From assembly GCA_963989385.1 (NCBI GenBank), contig OZ022499.1:103462786-103526785 (forward strand): a DNA stretch of 64,000 bases. Reading direction: 5' to 3'. The notes below the pieces were generated by a model. The model saw only the letters and a program-made list of their open reading frames with translations. It had not been told where the DNA came from and did no database searches. This DNA is from Ctena decussata (Eukaryota > Mollusca > Bivalvia > Lucinida > Lucinidae). Positions 43,132 through 54,719 of the stretch are shown here, piece after piece. A program made the translations under genes and the position numbers. Position 1 is the first letter of the stretch. Each line of letters opens with the position of its first letter.

Positions 43132-45399
43132 TCAGGCCTGTTTGTCTTACTCTTTATCTTTATCACAGTAAATTTTCCATTTTCAATAAACAAAAAAAAA
43201 AAAAAAAAAAAAAATACATGCTGCCCAAATGACCAAATTATTTTTTGGGGGGTAGGGAGGTTTTGGGTAGATAGGTCGGCAATTGCAAACAAAAAAATAA
43301 TATTTTTGGCCTAAGAATGAGTTTTGGTTTATCTTGAAGACATTTTAGGGAATGAAAATTAACAAAATCCTCATTCTGAGACAATAGGTTTTTTGGGGTA
43401 GGGGTAAATAATTAGGTACAGATTAGGAAATGGCAAACCTATTTTTTCTTTTTAATTTTAGGCCAAGTTTCTCACTTTCTAGGATATTAAATTTACTGAA
43501 TTATACACTCTTCAAAATGGGATTCATCATGATGATGGGGAGGGTAGGCTGTAAGTGGGGGCTCATGATAATTATGTCTTAGGGAGGGTGGGGCATGATA
43601 ACTTCAATCATAATTAAACCAATACATAATGTGTATATTCCATAATCAACAATAAAAAAAAGAAAGAAAGAAACACAATGTTCAATGAAAAGAAAAAAAA
43701 ATCTTAATGCAGTATATTTCAGCTATTGAAATAAAAAGACTCCCAAATGCCATTGGCAAAAATAATACACAATAAATAAATGAAAATGCCATTAATTACA
43801 TGTGCACAGGCAATAATTGATAGGAACATTTTTTTAAAAAAATATATAGATCTATATATATAATTATGATATTAAAAGAAATACTGCTACAAGCCCAGTA
43901 AATAGGAGTTTTTAAACATGTAAAATTTAAAGTAAACAAACATAAAAAGGTTCTACAGGCCTTCAGCATATCCCCTCCCACCCCAACAAGGTTCTACAGT
44001 CCTTCAGCATCCCCCCGCACCACCACCACAGCTTTTAAATCATCCATGGTTCACAGCCAAACTCTAAGCCTTTCAGCTGGAGATAGAGAAGGGGATAAAC
44101 AGAGGGCGTGCGTGTGTGTTGGGTGGGGCGGGGGGGGGGGGGGGGCTGGGGGGCGACAAACAGACATCAAGAGATCTATCAGTCATGAGACAATGATCTG
44201 GCTTGCAGCCTACAGGCACTTAAATTTAAGTAAACTCAAAACAGAACAGATCAATTTGATCTATCTGAACGTGAAACATATCCAACATTTGTGCGATGCA
44301 ACACATCTCTATCTGGCTTGATAGTTTTCGCTTCTCTTTCGCAAATAGAAATCAGGTTTACATGTATACCGTAAATGTTTTTCCACATTTATAAACATTC
44401 ACACAGGTTTATAACATTTTGCATATAGATCTCTACACAACTGATTGTATACGTCACTCAAGACTGATCAACGTGGGTGTTACGTAGTAGGGTATAGTCT
44501 GTTTCACGGCTAACAAGTCTACACCCCGGACATCCCATTATCTTTAAAAGGCCCAAATCGACAGTCCGATCGTAGTTCGAAGCCTTAAGCTTGGTTTTAC
44601 TGAATGAGCCGATGAAATGAAATGCTGTTCGTTGAACATACCTTGGCATTTCTTCAGACACATGCCGCTCAGACATGTGGCAAATACTTCGACTGCGCAA
44701 GCGCAAAAGCACGTCAGCGTCTGAAATACATGCCATTTCAAATTTGATTTTCTTCAAACATAGATTTGGTCACAAATAGATACTCAGCCGTAAGATAGAC
44801 TGATATTTTATTGTTAAATTAGTGAATTATTGGCGGTTATTTTTAATGGCCATTTTTTAGTTCCAAAATTAACGAAACAAGGGTTCACCGGAAGAGGAAA
44901 AGAAACTGTCACGCGTTCTTTTGACAGAGTCGATACGAGTTTATTTTCAATTTCTAGCCCCATTACTCCAGCTTGTTTCGTACAGAAAAGGCTGCTCTCT
45001 ATCTCTAAATCTTTACATTTGCACGTAGTGTAAGCAGAAAGCAGAACTACTGCGGTTAAAATGCCGGAAGTGGTGACATTTTTTTTTCGGAAATTTTTTA
45101 ACAAAAAATAATCCCTTCGGCGGATGCTTACTGTTTTTAAAACTAACTGGAAAGCCTTAGTTACCGACCTACTGACTGTAAACAAAAGACGCCATCGGTC
45201 GCTGAAATGTTTTATTGGACATCACGTCATGGCAACGGCCGTTTAACGTAAGCGGATTACCTGTTGGTTAGTAACAGCTTTTCGTCGTATATTTTACAAT
45301 TTGTTTTTATTTCCTCTTTTTCTCTTGAAAATCGAAAGTAATGCTCGAAGTGATTTTAAATTTATATATAATTATGAGATAAATTTCATTTTCCGAAGT
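43132..45399. other. Unassigned sequence with simple repeats
   Basis: Contains an A-run of about 24 near 43191-43214, a G16 run at 44130-44145 and the 29 bp dispersed word at 44848-44876. Minus-strand ORFs of 99 codons (44458-44757) and 123 codons (44814-45185) have no recognisable motif and partly overlap repeat sequence. No gene is called. Confidence 0.4.
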
Positions 45400-45510
45400 T
45401 TATGGAAGTATGAACACAATGGGTCCCGTGTAAAATAACGTGAACGCCCTTCGGACGTCACTTACTTTGCACGTGACCCATTGTGTTCATACTTCCATGA
45501 ACATCGGAAA
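45400..45510. mobile_element. Short palindromic MITE
   Basis: TATGGAAGTATGAACACAAT and GGGTC face GACCC and ATTGTGTTCATACTTCCAT, with a 45 bp centre containing CCCTTCGGAC. The arms are about 38 bp and nearly perfect. Directly upstream of the family E array. Confidence 0.75.
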
Positions 45511-45517
45511 AAAGAAA

Positions 45518-46657
45518 TTGCACAACCCCCAGGTTTGCACTATAATCACTGTGTGAGTGCGTCCGTCCGTTATCAGTTAGCGAAACCCGTTATCAGTTAG
45601 CGAAAACGCTTATTACTCTTGAACCGCATGGAATATTTTGACAAAATTTTGCATACTTATACATATCAACATTGTCTAACGTCTCGCATGCATAACAACC
45701 TTATTTGATGGACGAGGCTTTGCTGAGCACAAGTTGAAAATTTACGGCCAACTACTGAAAATGCTCATAACTCTTGAACACCGTGGTATATATGGTTCAA
45801 ATTTTGTATGCTTATGTATTTTAACATAGTCCAGCCACCGGCATGCAAAACAGTGAAGAGGCTTCACCGAGCATCAGTTTGGCCGGTAGAGCTCTTTTAT
45901 TGAAAATGCTCATAACTCTTGGACCGCTTGGTATATTTGCTTCAAATTTCTATACTTCTGTAATTTAACATTGCCCAGCCACTGGTATGCAAAACGGTGA
46001 CGAGGCTTCACCGAGCATCAATTTGGCCGGTCCAGCTCTTTTATTGAAAATGCTCATAACTCTTGGACCCCTTGGTATATTTGCTTCAAATTTCTATACT
46101 TCTGTAATTTAACATTGCCCAGCCACTGGTATGCAAAACGGTGACGAGGCTTCACCGAGCATCAATTTGGCCGGTCCAGCTCTTTTATTGAAAATGCTCA
46201 TAACTCTTGGACCCCTTGGTATATTTGCTTCAAATTTTGTATACTTATGTAATTTAACATTGCCCAGCCACTGGTATGCCAAACAGTGACGAGGCTCCAC
46301 CGAGCATCAATTTGGCCGGTCGAGCTCTTTTATTAAAAATGCTCATAACTTTTGGACCGCTTGGTATATTCGCTTCAAATTTTGTATACTTATGTAATTT
46401 AACATTGCCCAGCCACTGGTATGCAAATTAGTGACGAGGCTTCATCGAGCATCAATTTGGCTGATTGAGCTCTGTTATTCAAAATGCTCATAACTCTTGG
46501 ACCGCTTGATATATTTGCATCAAATTTTGTATACTTATGTAATTTAACATTGCCCAGCCACTGGTATGCAAAACTTCTTATTGCACAACCCGAAGGTTTG
46601 CACTATAATCACTTTATGAGTCCGTCCGTCCGTTATCAGTTATCGAAAACGCTTCAT
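45518..46657 (-). mobile_element. Repeat-core element, family E (144-145 bp monomers)
   Basis: ATGCTCATAACT recurs at 45761, 45906, 46050, 46194, 46339 and 46484: six monomers. A leader with TTGCACAACCC, GGTTTGCACTATAATCAC and CCGTCCGTCCGTTATCAG lies before the array (45518-45600) and again after it (46579-46657), in the same orientation. The second leader has the hairpin AACCCGAAGGTT, whose complement has a C-TTCG-G loop. The repeated leader suggests part of a longer head-to-tail array. Confidence 0.75.
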
Positions 46658-47137
46658 TTCCATACATTCCTTCTGGCACCAGAAACTGATTATTCTACAT
46701 TCACCAGGGGTCGTGCACATTACCATCAGTTGATTTATTTCTTAATACAATATATAACAGGCTTGAATCAGAGTTAGGAAAACTGTTTATTCTGACACTG
46801 CAGTTGATCTCATTTCTCGTGGCCTGTATTGTCCATATTAAACTTGCACTTGTTAAAGTCAAGCTTCCGCGAAGTCGCGCTTTATTGTCTTCTGTCAATT
46901 CTTGTTATCTATATCTTTTGAACTGAAATGGCAGTGGAGTCGAGTAAGTCTTAACTTTTTTATTGTATTTTAATTTACCTTGTTTTGAATTCTTTATTAA
47001 CATATACCTATTTATCATTTGAAAGTGCTTAAATCCGAATGTACGAGATTAAGGTACGAGGTATGCTTTCGGGAGAAGCTACTCTGTCACTATATTTTGT
47101 CTCCCTTCTCAAATCGGGGGGTGTCTCCCTTCTCAAA
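46658..47137. other. Unassigned sequence
   Basis: No repeat recognised. A possible 16 nt first coding exon (46928-46943, ATG followed by a GTAAGT donor) is discussed as a finding. Confidence 0.35.
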
Positions 47138-47352
47138 CCGTGGATGGTCGTACAATGGTGCTGGATGACTTTTAGTGCCGGGGCCTCCTAGTATTGTGGA
47201 TAACAGTAGGGCAAGGGTCTACTATGCTTGCAGTAGATGGATGTTGTCTCTACCCTATCATATCTCTCTTTTTTTCTTCCTCTCTCTGGGAGACGGCCCG
47301 ATATAGACTGAAATACTGTCTCTAAGAGCCGTTAATCCCAAAACAATCAATC
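47138..47352 (+). mobile_element. SINE, family 2, copy 3
   Basis: Contains TAGTGCCGGGGCCTCC, CTTGCAGTAGATGG, CTGGGAGACGGCCCGATATA and AGCCGTTAATCCC, then an AATCAATCAAC tail. Colinear with 24188-24420. Confidence 0.8.
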
Positions 47353-47407
47353 AACAACCTTTCTCAAATCTTAATGGAAAGGAGAGCAAATTCCTTCCTG
47401 TAAGGGT

Positions 47408-47627
47408 AGGGTAGAGTCGGGTAACATCGGGCAGCGGGTAAATATATTCGGACATACCATTGCAAACAGTGAAAATCCAGATGAAATGGCTCGTACTGAG
47501 CCGTCTCATCAGCATTTTCACTGTTTGCCCAGTTCTTACTGTTTTAATTCCAAACAACTAACATATAAAGGAAACTATGCCACTGTCCGAATTTACCTGC
47601 TGTCCGAAGTTATCCGACTTTAACCTA
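47408..47627. mobile_element. GGGTAAATTCGGACA MITE, copy 1, with internal hairpin
   Basis: The ends AGGGTAGAGTCGGGTAAC and TTATCCGACTTTAACCT are inverted, followed by GGGCAGCGGGTAAAT and ATTTACCTGCTGTCC. The centre (47461-47528) is a GATCAGAC-like hairpin TGCAAACAGTGAAAATCC facing TTTTCACTGTTTGCC. Copy 2 lies 408 bp downstream. Confidence 0.8.
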
Positions 47628-47815
47628 GACCTTAATGTAAAAGATTTCATCGTCCAGTGAAGCAATTCAAGCAAACAGGGTGTCATGAAAGCGCTCCCTC
47701 CCCCATCCCCTGTGTTGAAATGGCGAAAAGGCATTGAGGTGTGCCCATGTACCTTTAACTAGTAAAAATCTGTATAGTTCGGACAAGATACCCAGTACAA
47801 GTGACATTCACTGTT

Positions 47816-48031
47816 AGGGTCGAGTCGGTTTACTTCGAACAGCGGGTAAATTCGGACATACCATTGCAAACAGTGAAAATCCAGATGAGACGGCTCTCAA
47901 TGAGCCGTCTTATCAGAATTTTCGCCCTTTGCCCACTTATTTTGTTTTAATTTAAAAAAAAACTGACATATAAAGGAAACAATGTCACTGTCCGAATTTA
48001 CCTGCTGTCCGAATTAACCTGACTTGACCCG
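47816..48031. mobile_element. GGGTAAATTCGGACA MITE, copy 2
   Basis: Same layout as copy 1: AGGGTCGAGTCGGTTTAC faces TTAACCTGACTTGACCC, with a central hairpin at 47864-47934 (GAGACGGCTCTCAATGAGCC core). The two copies differ at scattered positions, so they did not arise by recent duplication. Confidence 0.8.
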
Positions 48032-48186
48032 ATATGTGTTATATAATTATAATGACCCATTTGTGCTTTATATGCTCTTCTTTCCTTATAAACTGGACGA
48101 ACCCTTCTATAGTTTAAGGGGTGTCTAGTTTAGATTATTTTTTTGGTATTTTGTTCCCCTTTAAAGTGACCTATCCAATTTTCTTA

Positions 48187-48238
48187 TGCAAACTGTGTAG
48201 AACCTGAACAGAGGCGTCTGATCTGGATTTGCACTGTT
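48187..48238. repeat. GATCAGAC hairpin element, degenerate copy
   Basis: GCAAACTGTGTAGAACCTG faces TGGATTTGCACTGTT around a mutated ACAGAGGCGTCTGATC. A still weaker relative, GATCAGACG/CGTCTGATCAGG, is at about 49020-49062. Confidence 0.6.
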
Positions 48239-48239
48239 A

Positions 48240-49740
48240 ACCAATAACCCTTTTATAGGACACTAGGCATAGATTGGTTAAGGTTAAAGAAATAGGTTAG
48301 GATATATATTTTTGAAACAATGAGCCCATTCACATTAAGGTCAAGAAATACACCTCTATTATTTTCCTCGGCATTGGGTCGTCCTACATACACTGGCTAA
48401 AACTAAGGCACTTGGCAAACGTTGTTGTTTACTAATTAGATTCCCATAACGATGTTCCCTCAGAAGGCGTAAGAGAAAAAATCCATAAGTTGCAGTTATC
48501 AAACTGGAAGATAGAAGGGTTGTTTTTTTTTTATAATGTACACGTATTGTGTTTGAATATCTTCACCACTAGGATATACTATTTATTTTATACAACTCTG
48601 ATTTAAGAATTTGGATCTATTTCAGTGAGCACAGTTGAATATTTTTGGGGAGCTGGGGAGCAGCTGTATTATCAGAGAATATCATAATGAGGAGCATGGG
48701 AAAATATGTTCAGGGAGCTAGGAAGATTTGATCACTAATTTCAGGAAGCATGGGAGCACATCCCCCCCCCCGCCCCCTGTTAGGGTCTCACCTTAAATTC
48801 TTTTTCAGTTAAATCTAAATCAGTAAATCAATAACAGTTTTTTAGCATGCCGACCATAACCAGCTATAATATGCTCTGCTGAATTCTTAACAATTAAAAA
48901 AACATTGTAGTGAACGTTTATTGATTGTCGATATATAATTTTACTGCTAGTAAAAAGGTGTTTTAGCATATTAATCACTAGTGTCCTATAAAAGGGACCG
49001 TTGTAGCTTAGGTAATTTTGATCAGACGTCGCAGAACAAATCGACAAATCGTCTGATCAGGGCCTACACTGCATTAGTTCCTGTAAACAAAACAAACAAA
49101 AATATAATTAAAATAAAAATCATATCAGACACCCCTTAATTTTGAAATTGACCTGGACCGACAATGAGGTAGAAACAGTCAACTAGGTTTTAATGGGTTA
49201 AGATTTCGGAGAGTGTTTCTACAAAAATTATCGAATTGTCGAAAAGACAAAATTATCATCGAGACTAAAGAATGGTTAAAGTTAATTATTGATCGAGGTA
49301 AGCTTTATTTATAATGATTTGTTTATCTATTTATTATGCGTGTGTGTGTGTGTGTGTGTTTTAGTTTTCAGCAGCCATAATTGTTTTCGAATTGCCGTAA
49401 CATGCTATCCATTCTTTAACCGTCGTTTAACATTTAATACAAGGGCTGTTTGGAAATTTCTGTGGCAACTGGCTGGTATGTTCGTAAATTACATTGAACT
49501 TTGGCACGAAAACACAGCTTCAATACTTCAAAACGTTAATGAAAAATAAAGAAAAATTAAAGAATTTAATAGCTGATTACATTGGAAAAGAAAATTAATT
49601 TTATATTTTAGATAACATGTATTTCTTTTTTAATTCTCTAACCACCATTCTGATACAGCTTTCTATGACACTTCCGAACAACCTTCGTTGTTGTGCTGTT
49701 CATCAAGGCCTTCGTTTGATGCTGTACTGGTTAAATTATT
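48240..49740. other. Unassigned AT-rich sequence
   Basis: Holds a C9 run near 48761 and (GT)n at 49340-49360. ORFs under 90 codons lack motifs. No gene is called. Confidence 0.4.
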
Positions 49741-51150
49741 ATGTCTCCCCCCGAAGGGGTCGGAGACATATTGTTTTTGCCCTGGTGATCTGTCTGTCCT
49801 TCTATCTGTCACAAATCGTGTCCGCTCAATAACTCTGAGGTAATTTCACGAAACATGGTACAAATATAAAGCATTATCAGACAACTTGCAGAGAACAAGA
49901 CTCGTAACTCCACCTACGTTTTTTACGGAATTATGCCCCTTTGAAAATTTTAGTGTGGAAAACGTGTCCGCTTAATTACTCTGTAACCGATTGAGATAAT
50001 TTCATGAAACTTGATACAAACGGAAAGCATCGTCAGACAACGTTCAGAAAGCAAGACCTGTAACTCCACCTACACTTTTAATGGAATTATGCTCCTTTGT
50101 AAATTCTGGTATGGAAATTATGCCCGCTCCATAACTCTATAACTATATGAGATATTTTCATGAAACTTAATACAAGTATAGAGCTTCATCAGCAAATGTG
50201 CAAAAAAACAAGATCGTACTTCCGCCTGCATTTTTTACGGAATTATACCTCTTTGAAATTTGAGTATGAAATTTGTGTCGCCTGATAACTCTGAAACTAT
50301 ATGAGTTATTTTTGCAAAACTTTGAAAAAATATAAATGATGATCAGACATTGTGAAGAGAACAAAAACTGTAACTCCTTCAGTGTTTTTACGAAATTTTG
50401 CCTCTTCTTGTATTTTAGTATAGAAATCGTGCCTGCTCAATAACTCTGTAACCAATTCAGATAATTTTCTGAAACTTGGTAAAAATATAAATCATCATGA
50501 GACCAAATGCAGAGAACAAGAACCATAACTCCACCTACATTTTCTAGGAATTATGTCCCTTTGTAAATTTTAATAAAGAATTCGTGTCTGAAAACTAATG
50601 AGATATTTTCGAAAAACTTGGTACAAATACAAAGCATCATTACTTGATGGGCAGAGAAAAGGAACCAAAATTCTGCTTACATCTCAGAATTACGTCCCAT
50701 TGATTTTAGTATGGAAATCGTGTTTGCTTCATAACTCTGAAACTATATGACTTATTTTCGTGAAACTTGGTACAAATATAAAACATCAGACACTGTGTAG
50801 TGAACAGGAACTGTAGCTCAATCTACACTTTTTTATGGAATTATGCCCTTTTGTTAATTAAAGAATACAAACATGTGTGTTCTATAACTTTTTAACTGTA
50901 AAAGATATTTTCATCAAACTTTGTACAAATATAAAGTATTATCAGACAATGTGCAGAGAACAAGATCCATATGCTCTATATCTAAAAAACCGTTTGAGAT
51001 ATTTTCATGAAACTTTACGCAAATGTGAAGGAAACAAGATCGGTAGCTCCGCATACATTTTTAATGAAATTATGCCCCTTCGTAATTTTTCAGTATAGAA
51101 GTGGTGTTCCCTCTGTACCTTAAAAACCATTGCAGATATTTTTACAAAAC
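49741..51150 (-). mobile_element. Repeat-core element, family D (about 146-156 bp monomers)
   Basis: The left end (49741-49769) is the hairpin ATGTCTCCCCCCGAAGGGG then CGGAGACAT, which read on the minus strand has a C-TTCG-G loop. About nine degenerate monomers follow. The AACTCTG-like word is at 49831, 49977, 50133, 50287, 50442, about 50595, 50733, 50886 and about 50980. Each has GAAACTTGGTACAAATAT-like, CTCCACCTAC and GGAATTATGCCCCTTTG blocks. Monomers are more diverged than in families C and B. The far end was not found; a 51.2-51.5 kb stretch still has weak matches. Confidence 0.75.
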
Positions 51151-51861
51151 TTGGTTCAAATATAATTAAAATCTAAAAAAGTTCCTTCAAGAGCAGAGAA
51201 TACATACAGAAGTAGTAACATGGGCCAGACTACGTAGTTTCGGCTAATAAAGCCTCGTCAGTGACCCTGACAATATCTGGTGACGAAACCAGAAAAAAAA
51301 CGTCATCAGAAGATTTGCAGAGAATAGAACCATACATCCACCTACATTTTTCACAGAATTATGCGCCTTTTAATTTTAAGATGGCGACTGAATCCACCCT
51401 TGTATCTTTTCAGCATGGAGATTTTGTCCTCTCTATAACATTAAAACCACGAAAGTGTGTACAAATATAAGAGCATGGTTAGTTGATGTTCCGAAAATAA
51501 AAATCATAACTCCATCTACCTTCCTGATGAGGGGTGAGGAGATAGGGGGAAGGGTGGATACAGCTATTTTTTGTTTCAAGAACAAACATCTAGTTCAAGT
51601 TACATATGTTGGTTTTTCAGTGTTAGCTGCTTACTTTCAAACTTTTCATGAATACGTTTTCTGCACGAATTAGTGTCATCGCAGATATTTGCATGGTTAG
51701 TTGCGATTCTCGTGATTATTTGCAATGAAAAAATTACCATAGAAATTTCTTGCAGTTTTATTTTTTGCGGAACTCTCCATATAGTATCACCCGTCCAAGG
51801 CCGGAAGTGATAACTAATCAGCTATCCATTCCTTTAATTTTTCCGGTCCATATTTGCTACC
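51151..51861. other. Decayed repeat and unassigned sequence
   Basis: Weak monomer-like blocks (CCTACATTTTTCACAGAATT near 51340) continue from family D to about 51500. The rest is unrecognised. Confidence 0.4.
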
Positions 51862-52332
51862 GTGAGAATGGATGCCCATAAAAAAGATGCAGACATTTTG
51901 CAAAACGTTCTTTATATTTTATTTCAAATGTTTGCTACCTTTCATTTCCTTGCTTTACAGTATCAAACATATGGCCCCGTAGATTATTATGCGTTATTGG
52001 CTTCAACAATAAATGCGTCTGATTTTGAATCTTTATATACACCTCGACAAAAGTTTAGCATATTTCAGTGTCACAGTGGTTCTGTTACACATCCTGCAGA
52101 CAAACTGCAAAGTATTAAACAACGATATAATTTATTGACTTTAAGAGACAGTATGCATAGGCATATGCCTGTTAACGTTTTGGTCCACAAGTCATTTTTA
52201 AGACTTTTGACAGATGTAATTATTGTAATGCATTTGCATACTTTTTACTTCTATTATAACACTATTTTTCATTTTCTAATTTTCTGCGTACATAAAATTC
52301 CCGCATTAAAAAATCCATTCTATATCAGATAA
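51862..52332 (+). CDS. Hypothetical ORF, 156 codons, unknown
   Basis: The longest ORF outside transposon pieces. It starts MRMDAHKKDADILQ and has a Phe/Leu-rich stretch at residues 15-35 and a hydrophobic stretch near residues 118-145. I recognise no domain. It is AT-rich (many TTT and TTA codons), has no clear promoter and lies outside recognised repeats. A CAG/GTATCA at 51958 could be an exon end. It may be a chance ORF, a single exon or a decayed transposon piece; it is listed because of its length. Confidence 0.2.
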   Translation: MRMDAHKKDADILQNVLYILFQMFATFHFLALQYQTYGPVDYYALLASTINASDFESLYTPRQKFSIFQCHSGSVTHPADKLQSIKQRYNLLTLRDSMHRHMPVNVLVHKSFLRLLTDVIIVMHLHTFYFYYNTIFHFLIFCVHKIPALKNPFYIR

Positions 52333-52889
52333 GAGACCATATAACTGATGTGCTTCATAAAAAGTTTGAAGTTCCAGTATCAAAGACCACACATTTTCCG
52401 TAAGACAAGAATAATCAGAATTTATAGGAAAATTGCACTATTAGTCATTTTGGAATCAAGTTTTGCCGCAAGTTTACCTCTGATGTCCGATTTTGAAATG
52501 ACATAACCACAATTAATATAGCACCTTACAATTTTACATTTTGTCTGTAATGCTAGTTTGGTAAAGATGAAGTTAAATTTGGTGAAGATTTGGACTAAAT
52601 TTTGGAAAGGGTCGAAAATTGTCATTGAAATACAGCGGTCTTAACTTTTGACACTGTGTATCCAAACAATTGCGGAGTTAAAAAATTCAAGTACCTCAGC
52701 ATCTTCTGTTAACTTTATGACATCGGGTAAGACCAATGACGACACTGGTCGGGGAGGTATGGGGAGATGGGGTGGAGTAGGAGGCAGTTGGAATGATATG
52801 CTCTGCTGGGGGTTGGAGAGATATAAGTTGTTTTTATTCTTAATGTTTCCCGTTCTTCTTAGATTTTAAAGTCTTAGAAATGGTATGTT
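52333..52889. other. Unassigned sequence
   Basis: No gene or repeat recognised; a G-rich GGGGAGGTATGGGGAGATGG stretch lies near 52752. Confidence 0.35.
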
Positions 52890-53270
52890 ATCACCATGGT
52901 CAATTCAGGCATTTTTCCAATTGCACTGAATTTCAGGAAAGCAGGTCATCAAGATTTAATATATAAGCTATTTTCATGGCTTGGCACCTTTGTTATCAGG
53001 TGAATGCTTGGCTGAACTCTGCTTGTAAAATACGTTGGAATCTGCAAGATGCAATAAATTTCAGGAAAAGAGGTCATTGTGATCTATGATTACCTGGTTT
53101 CACGGCATGTTAAATTTAGTGGTTTATTGGTTATACATATGCCTTTATTCTTATAACTGTCGAATTGACAGAACTCAAACATACCACGAAATCTGCAAAC
53201 GGCATTGATTATCAGTAGAAGGTCACCGTGACCTATGATGACCTAGTTTCCGAGCATCTTATCTAGATCG
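52890..53270 (+). repeat. Three degenerate monomers of about 128-149 bp
   Basis: AGGTCA(T/C) followed by a GACCTATGATGACCTAGTTT-like block recurs at 52943, 53071 and 53220, with TTTCAGGAAA(A/G)(C/G)AGGTCA in the first two. Similar GGTCACCGTGACC repeats are seen in other bivalve repeat-core elements. No termini recognised. Confidence 0.55.
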
Positions 53271-53689
53271 ATCAGATACATCTGCTGATTATTGAAACGA
53301 CTGGTATATCATTAAATAAGAATATTTAATCCACAGTGATTTAATACAGCCGAACGTTCTGACATTAACAACGTAACCAAGTAACACATCCAGTGACGTT
53401 GCGTAACAACAATAAAGACGTTTCCTGTTTCCGGTTTGTATGGCGTAAGTAAGGAGTAGTTCCTCTTTAGACATTATATTTCCTCCCTTTTTTTCATAAG
53501 ACAGATTGTATGCTTCATGTAAAAAGAAATCTCTAAATCTGTCATTATTAAAAATTTTACAGCAAACAAATAAAAAGTGTATGCTCTGTACTACATATTT
53601 TTGAAGTTTTCGATATTTATTCCAAATAAAATTTAAGTGCGCGTTTAGTAATATATAAAGTCTCCATATCGTTTAGATTTTTGACGTAT
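53271..53689. other. Unassigned sequence
   Basis: No LTR could be recognised here although it lies next to the 3' side of the gypsy relic. Confidence 0.35.
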
Positions 53690-53738
53690 TCTTTGCGATC
53701 GCCTTAGACCAGTCTCTGCTATTGGTTCTTCGATTGGT

Positions 53739-53957
53739 TCATCTTCGATTTGATTCTTCGATTGGTTCATCTTCGATTTGATTGTTTTGTTCAACAGAAA
53801 CAGTGTTTGGTATCCCTACTTTTGCCTTCCGCAGTGTAGTTTCTCTCCAATGATCGGCTTTCAGTCCGCCCTGCTCCATTCTGGTTGCATTCCTTTTCTG
53901 CCTGTCTACATGTTTGAAGCATGTTGAGTCTCGACATACTTCCCGTCCATCTGACAT
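53739..53957 (-). pseudogene. gypsy post-integrase tail
   Basis: SDGREVCRDSTCFKHV matches the position of the short basic tail after integrase in mollusc gypsy elements. An acidic, duplicated QNNQIEDEPIEE segment follows. A 24 bp direct repeat at the DNA level (CTTCGATTGGTTCATCTTCG, 53727 and 53756) lies inside it. Confidence 0.55.
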
Positions 53958-54111
53958 TCTCCTTGCCCATATGCTCGACTCTTCTATGTTATAGACAATT
54001 TAGATTTCCGGTTCATATGTTAATTTTCTTTTGTTCCAACAAAACATAATCCCCGATGGCGAACGTGTGTGACCTTGTGTTTTTGTTTTCAGCATAGTTC
54101 TTTATTTTCAT

Positions 54112-54671
54112 CTAGTATGTTTTATCTCTTTCATTGATGTTATTTTCTTTCTCGTTTCTTATCATCGAATCCTTTCCTGTGTAGTCCAATTTCGTCCGAA
54201 CTTGGCGGTTCATCATAGCCTGATAGGGTGAGACACCTGTTGCTGGATGCGGTGTTGAGCGGTAACCAGTCAGTAATTCTTGTATTGCAACATGCACCGG
54301 TTTATTTTCCGAACGAGCCCCTTGTTCCGTTTTGTTCAGCAGTTTCATAAAATTATATGCCTCACTGTTAGCTTGTGGGTGCAACGACGTTATTTTGTGG
54401 TGCTTGAATCCCTCTTCCATTGCAAAATTTGCAAAGTCTTTGAGTTAAATGGAGATCCATTATCGCTTTCTAAAACCTCTGGTGTTCCATATACAGCAAA
54501 CACCTTCTTCGGCTTCTCCTTGGTAGACTTCGCAGCTGTGGAATATACCACTTCTACTTCTGGGTATCTGCTTCGTTTATCCATAATAACTAAGTTGTAG
54601 TGTCCGTCCGGGTATGGGCCCCCGAACTCTACAAAGACAACCTGCCACGGTTTCACGGTTATGTTTGTCAT
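54112..54671 (-). pseudogene. gypsy integrase catalytic core, first acidic residue changed
   Basis: WQVVFVEFGGPYPDGHYNLV aligns with the integrase core start, where the family has an aspartate before FGGPYPDG; here it is Glu. LESDNGSPFNSKTL keeps the second aspartate. After a frameshift near 54410, HPQANSEAYNFMKLLNKTEQ keeps the glutamate. RSTPHPATGVSPYQAMMNRQ then gives the family's C-terminal core block. The frameshift and the D-to-E change both argue against activity. Confidence 0.85.
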
Positions 54672-54719
54672 TTTAATGGTTCATTTCTATGTAGCTTTGT
54701 TGTGACCAGACATTCACTA

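Noticed and set aside
44814..45185. 123-codon minus-strand ORF
   Set aside because: No motif, includes a word also found at 28661 in non-coding sequence, and composition does not differ from flanks.
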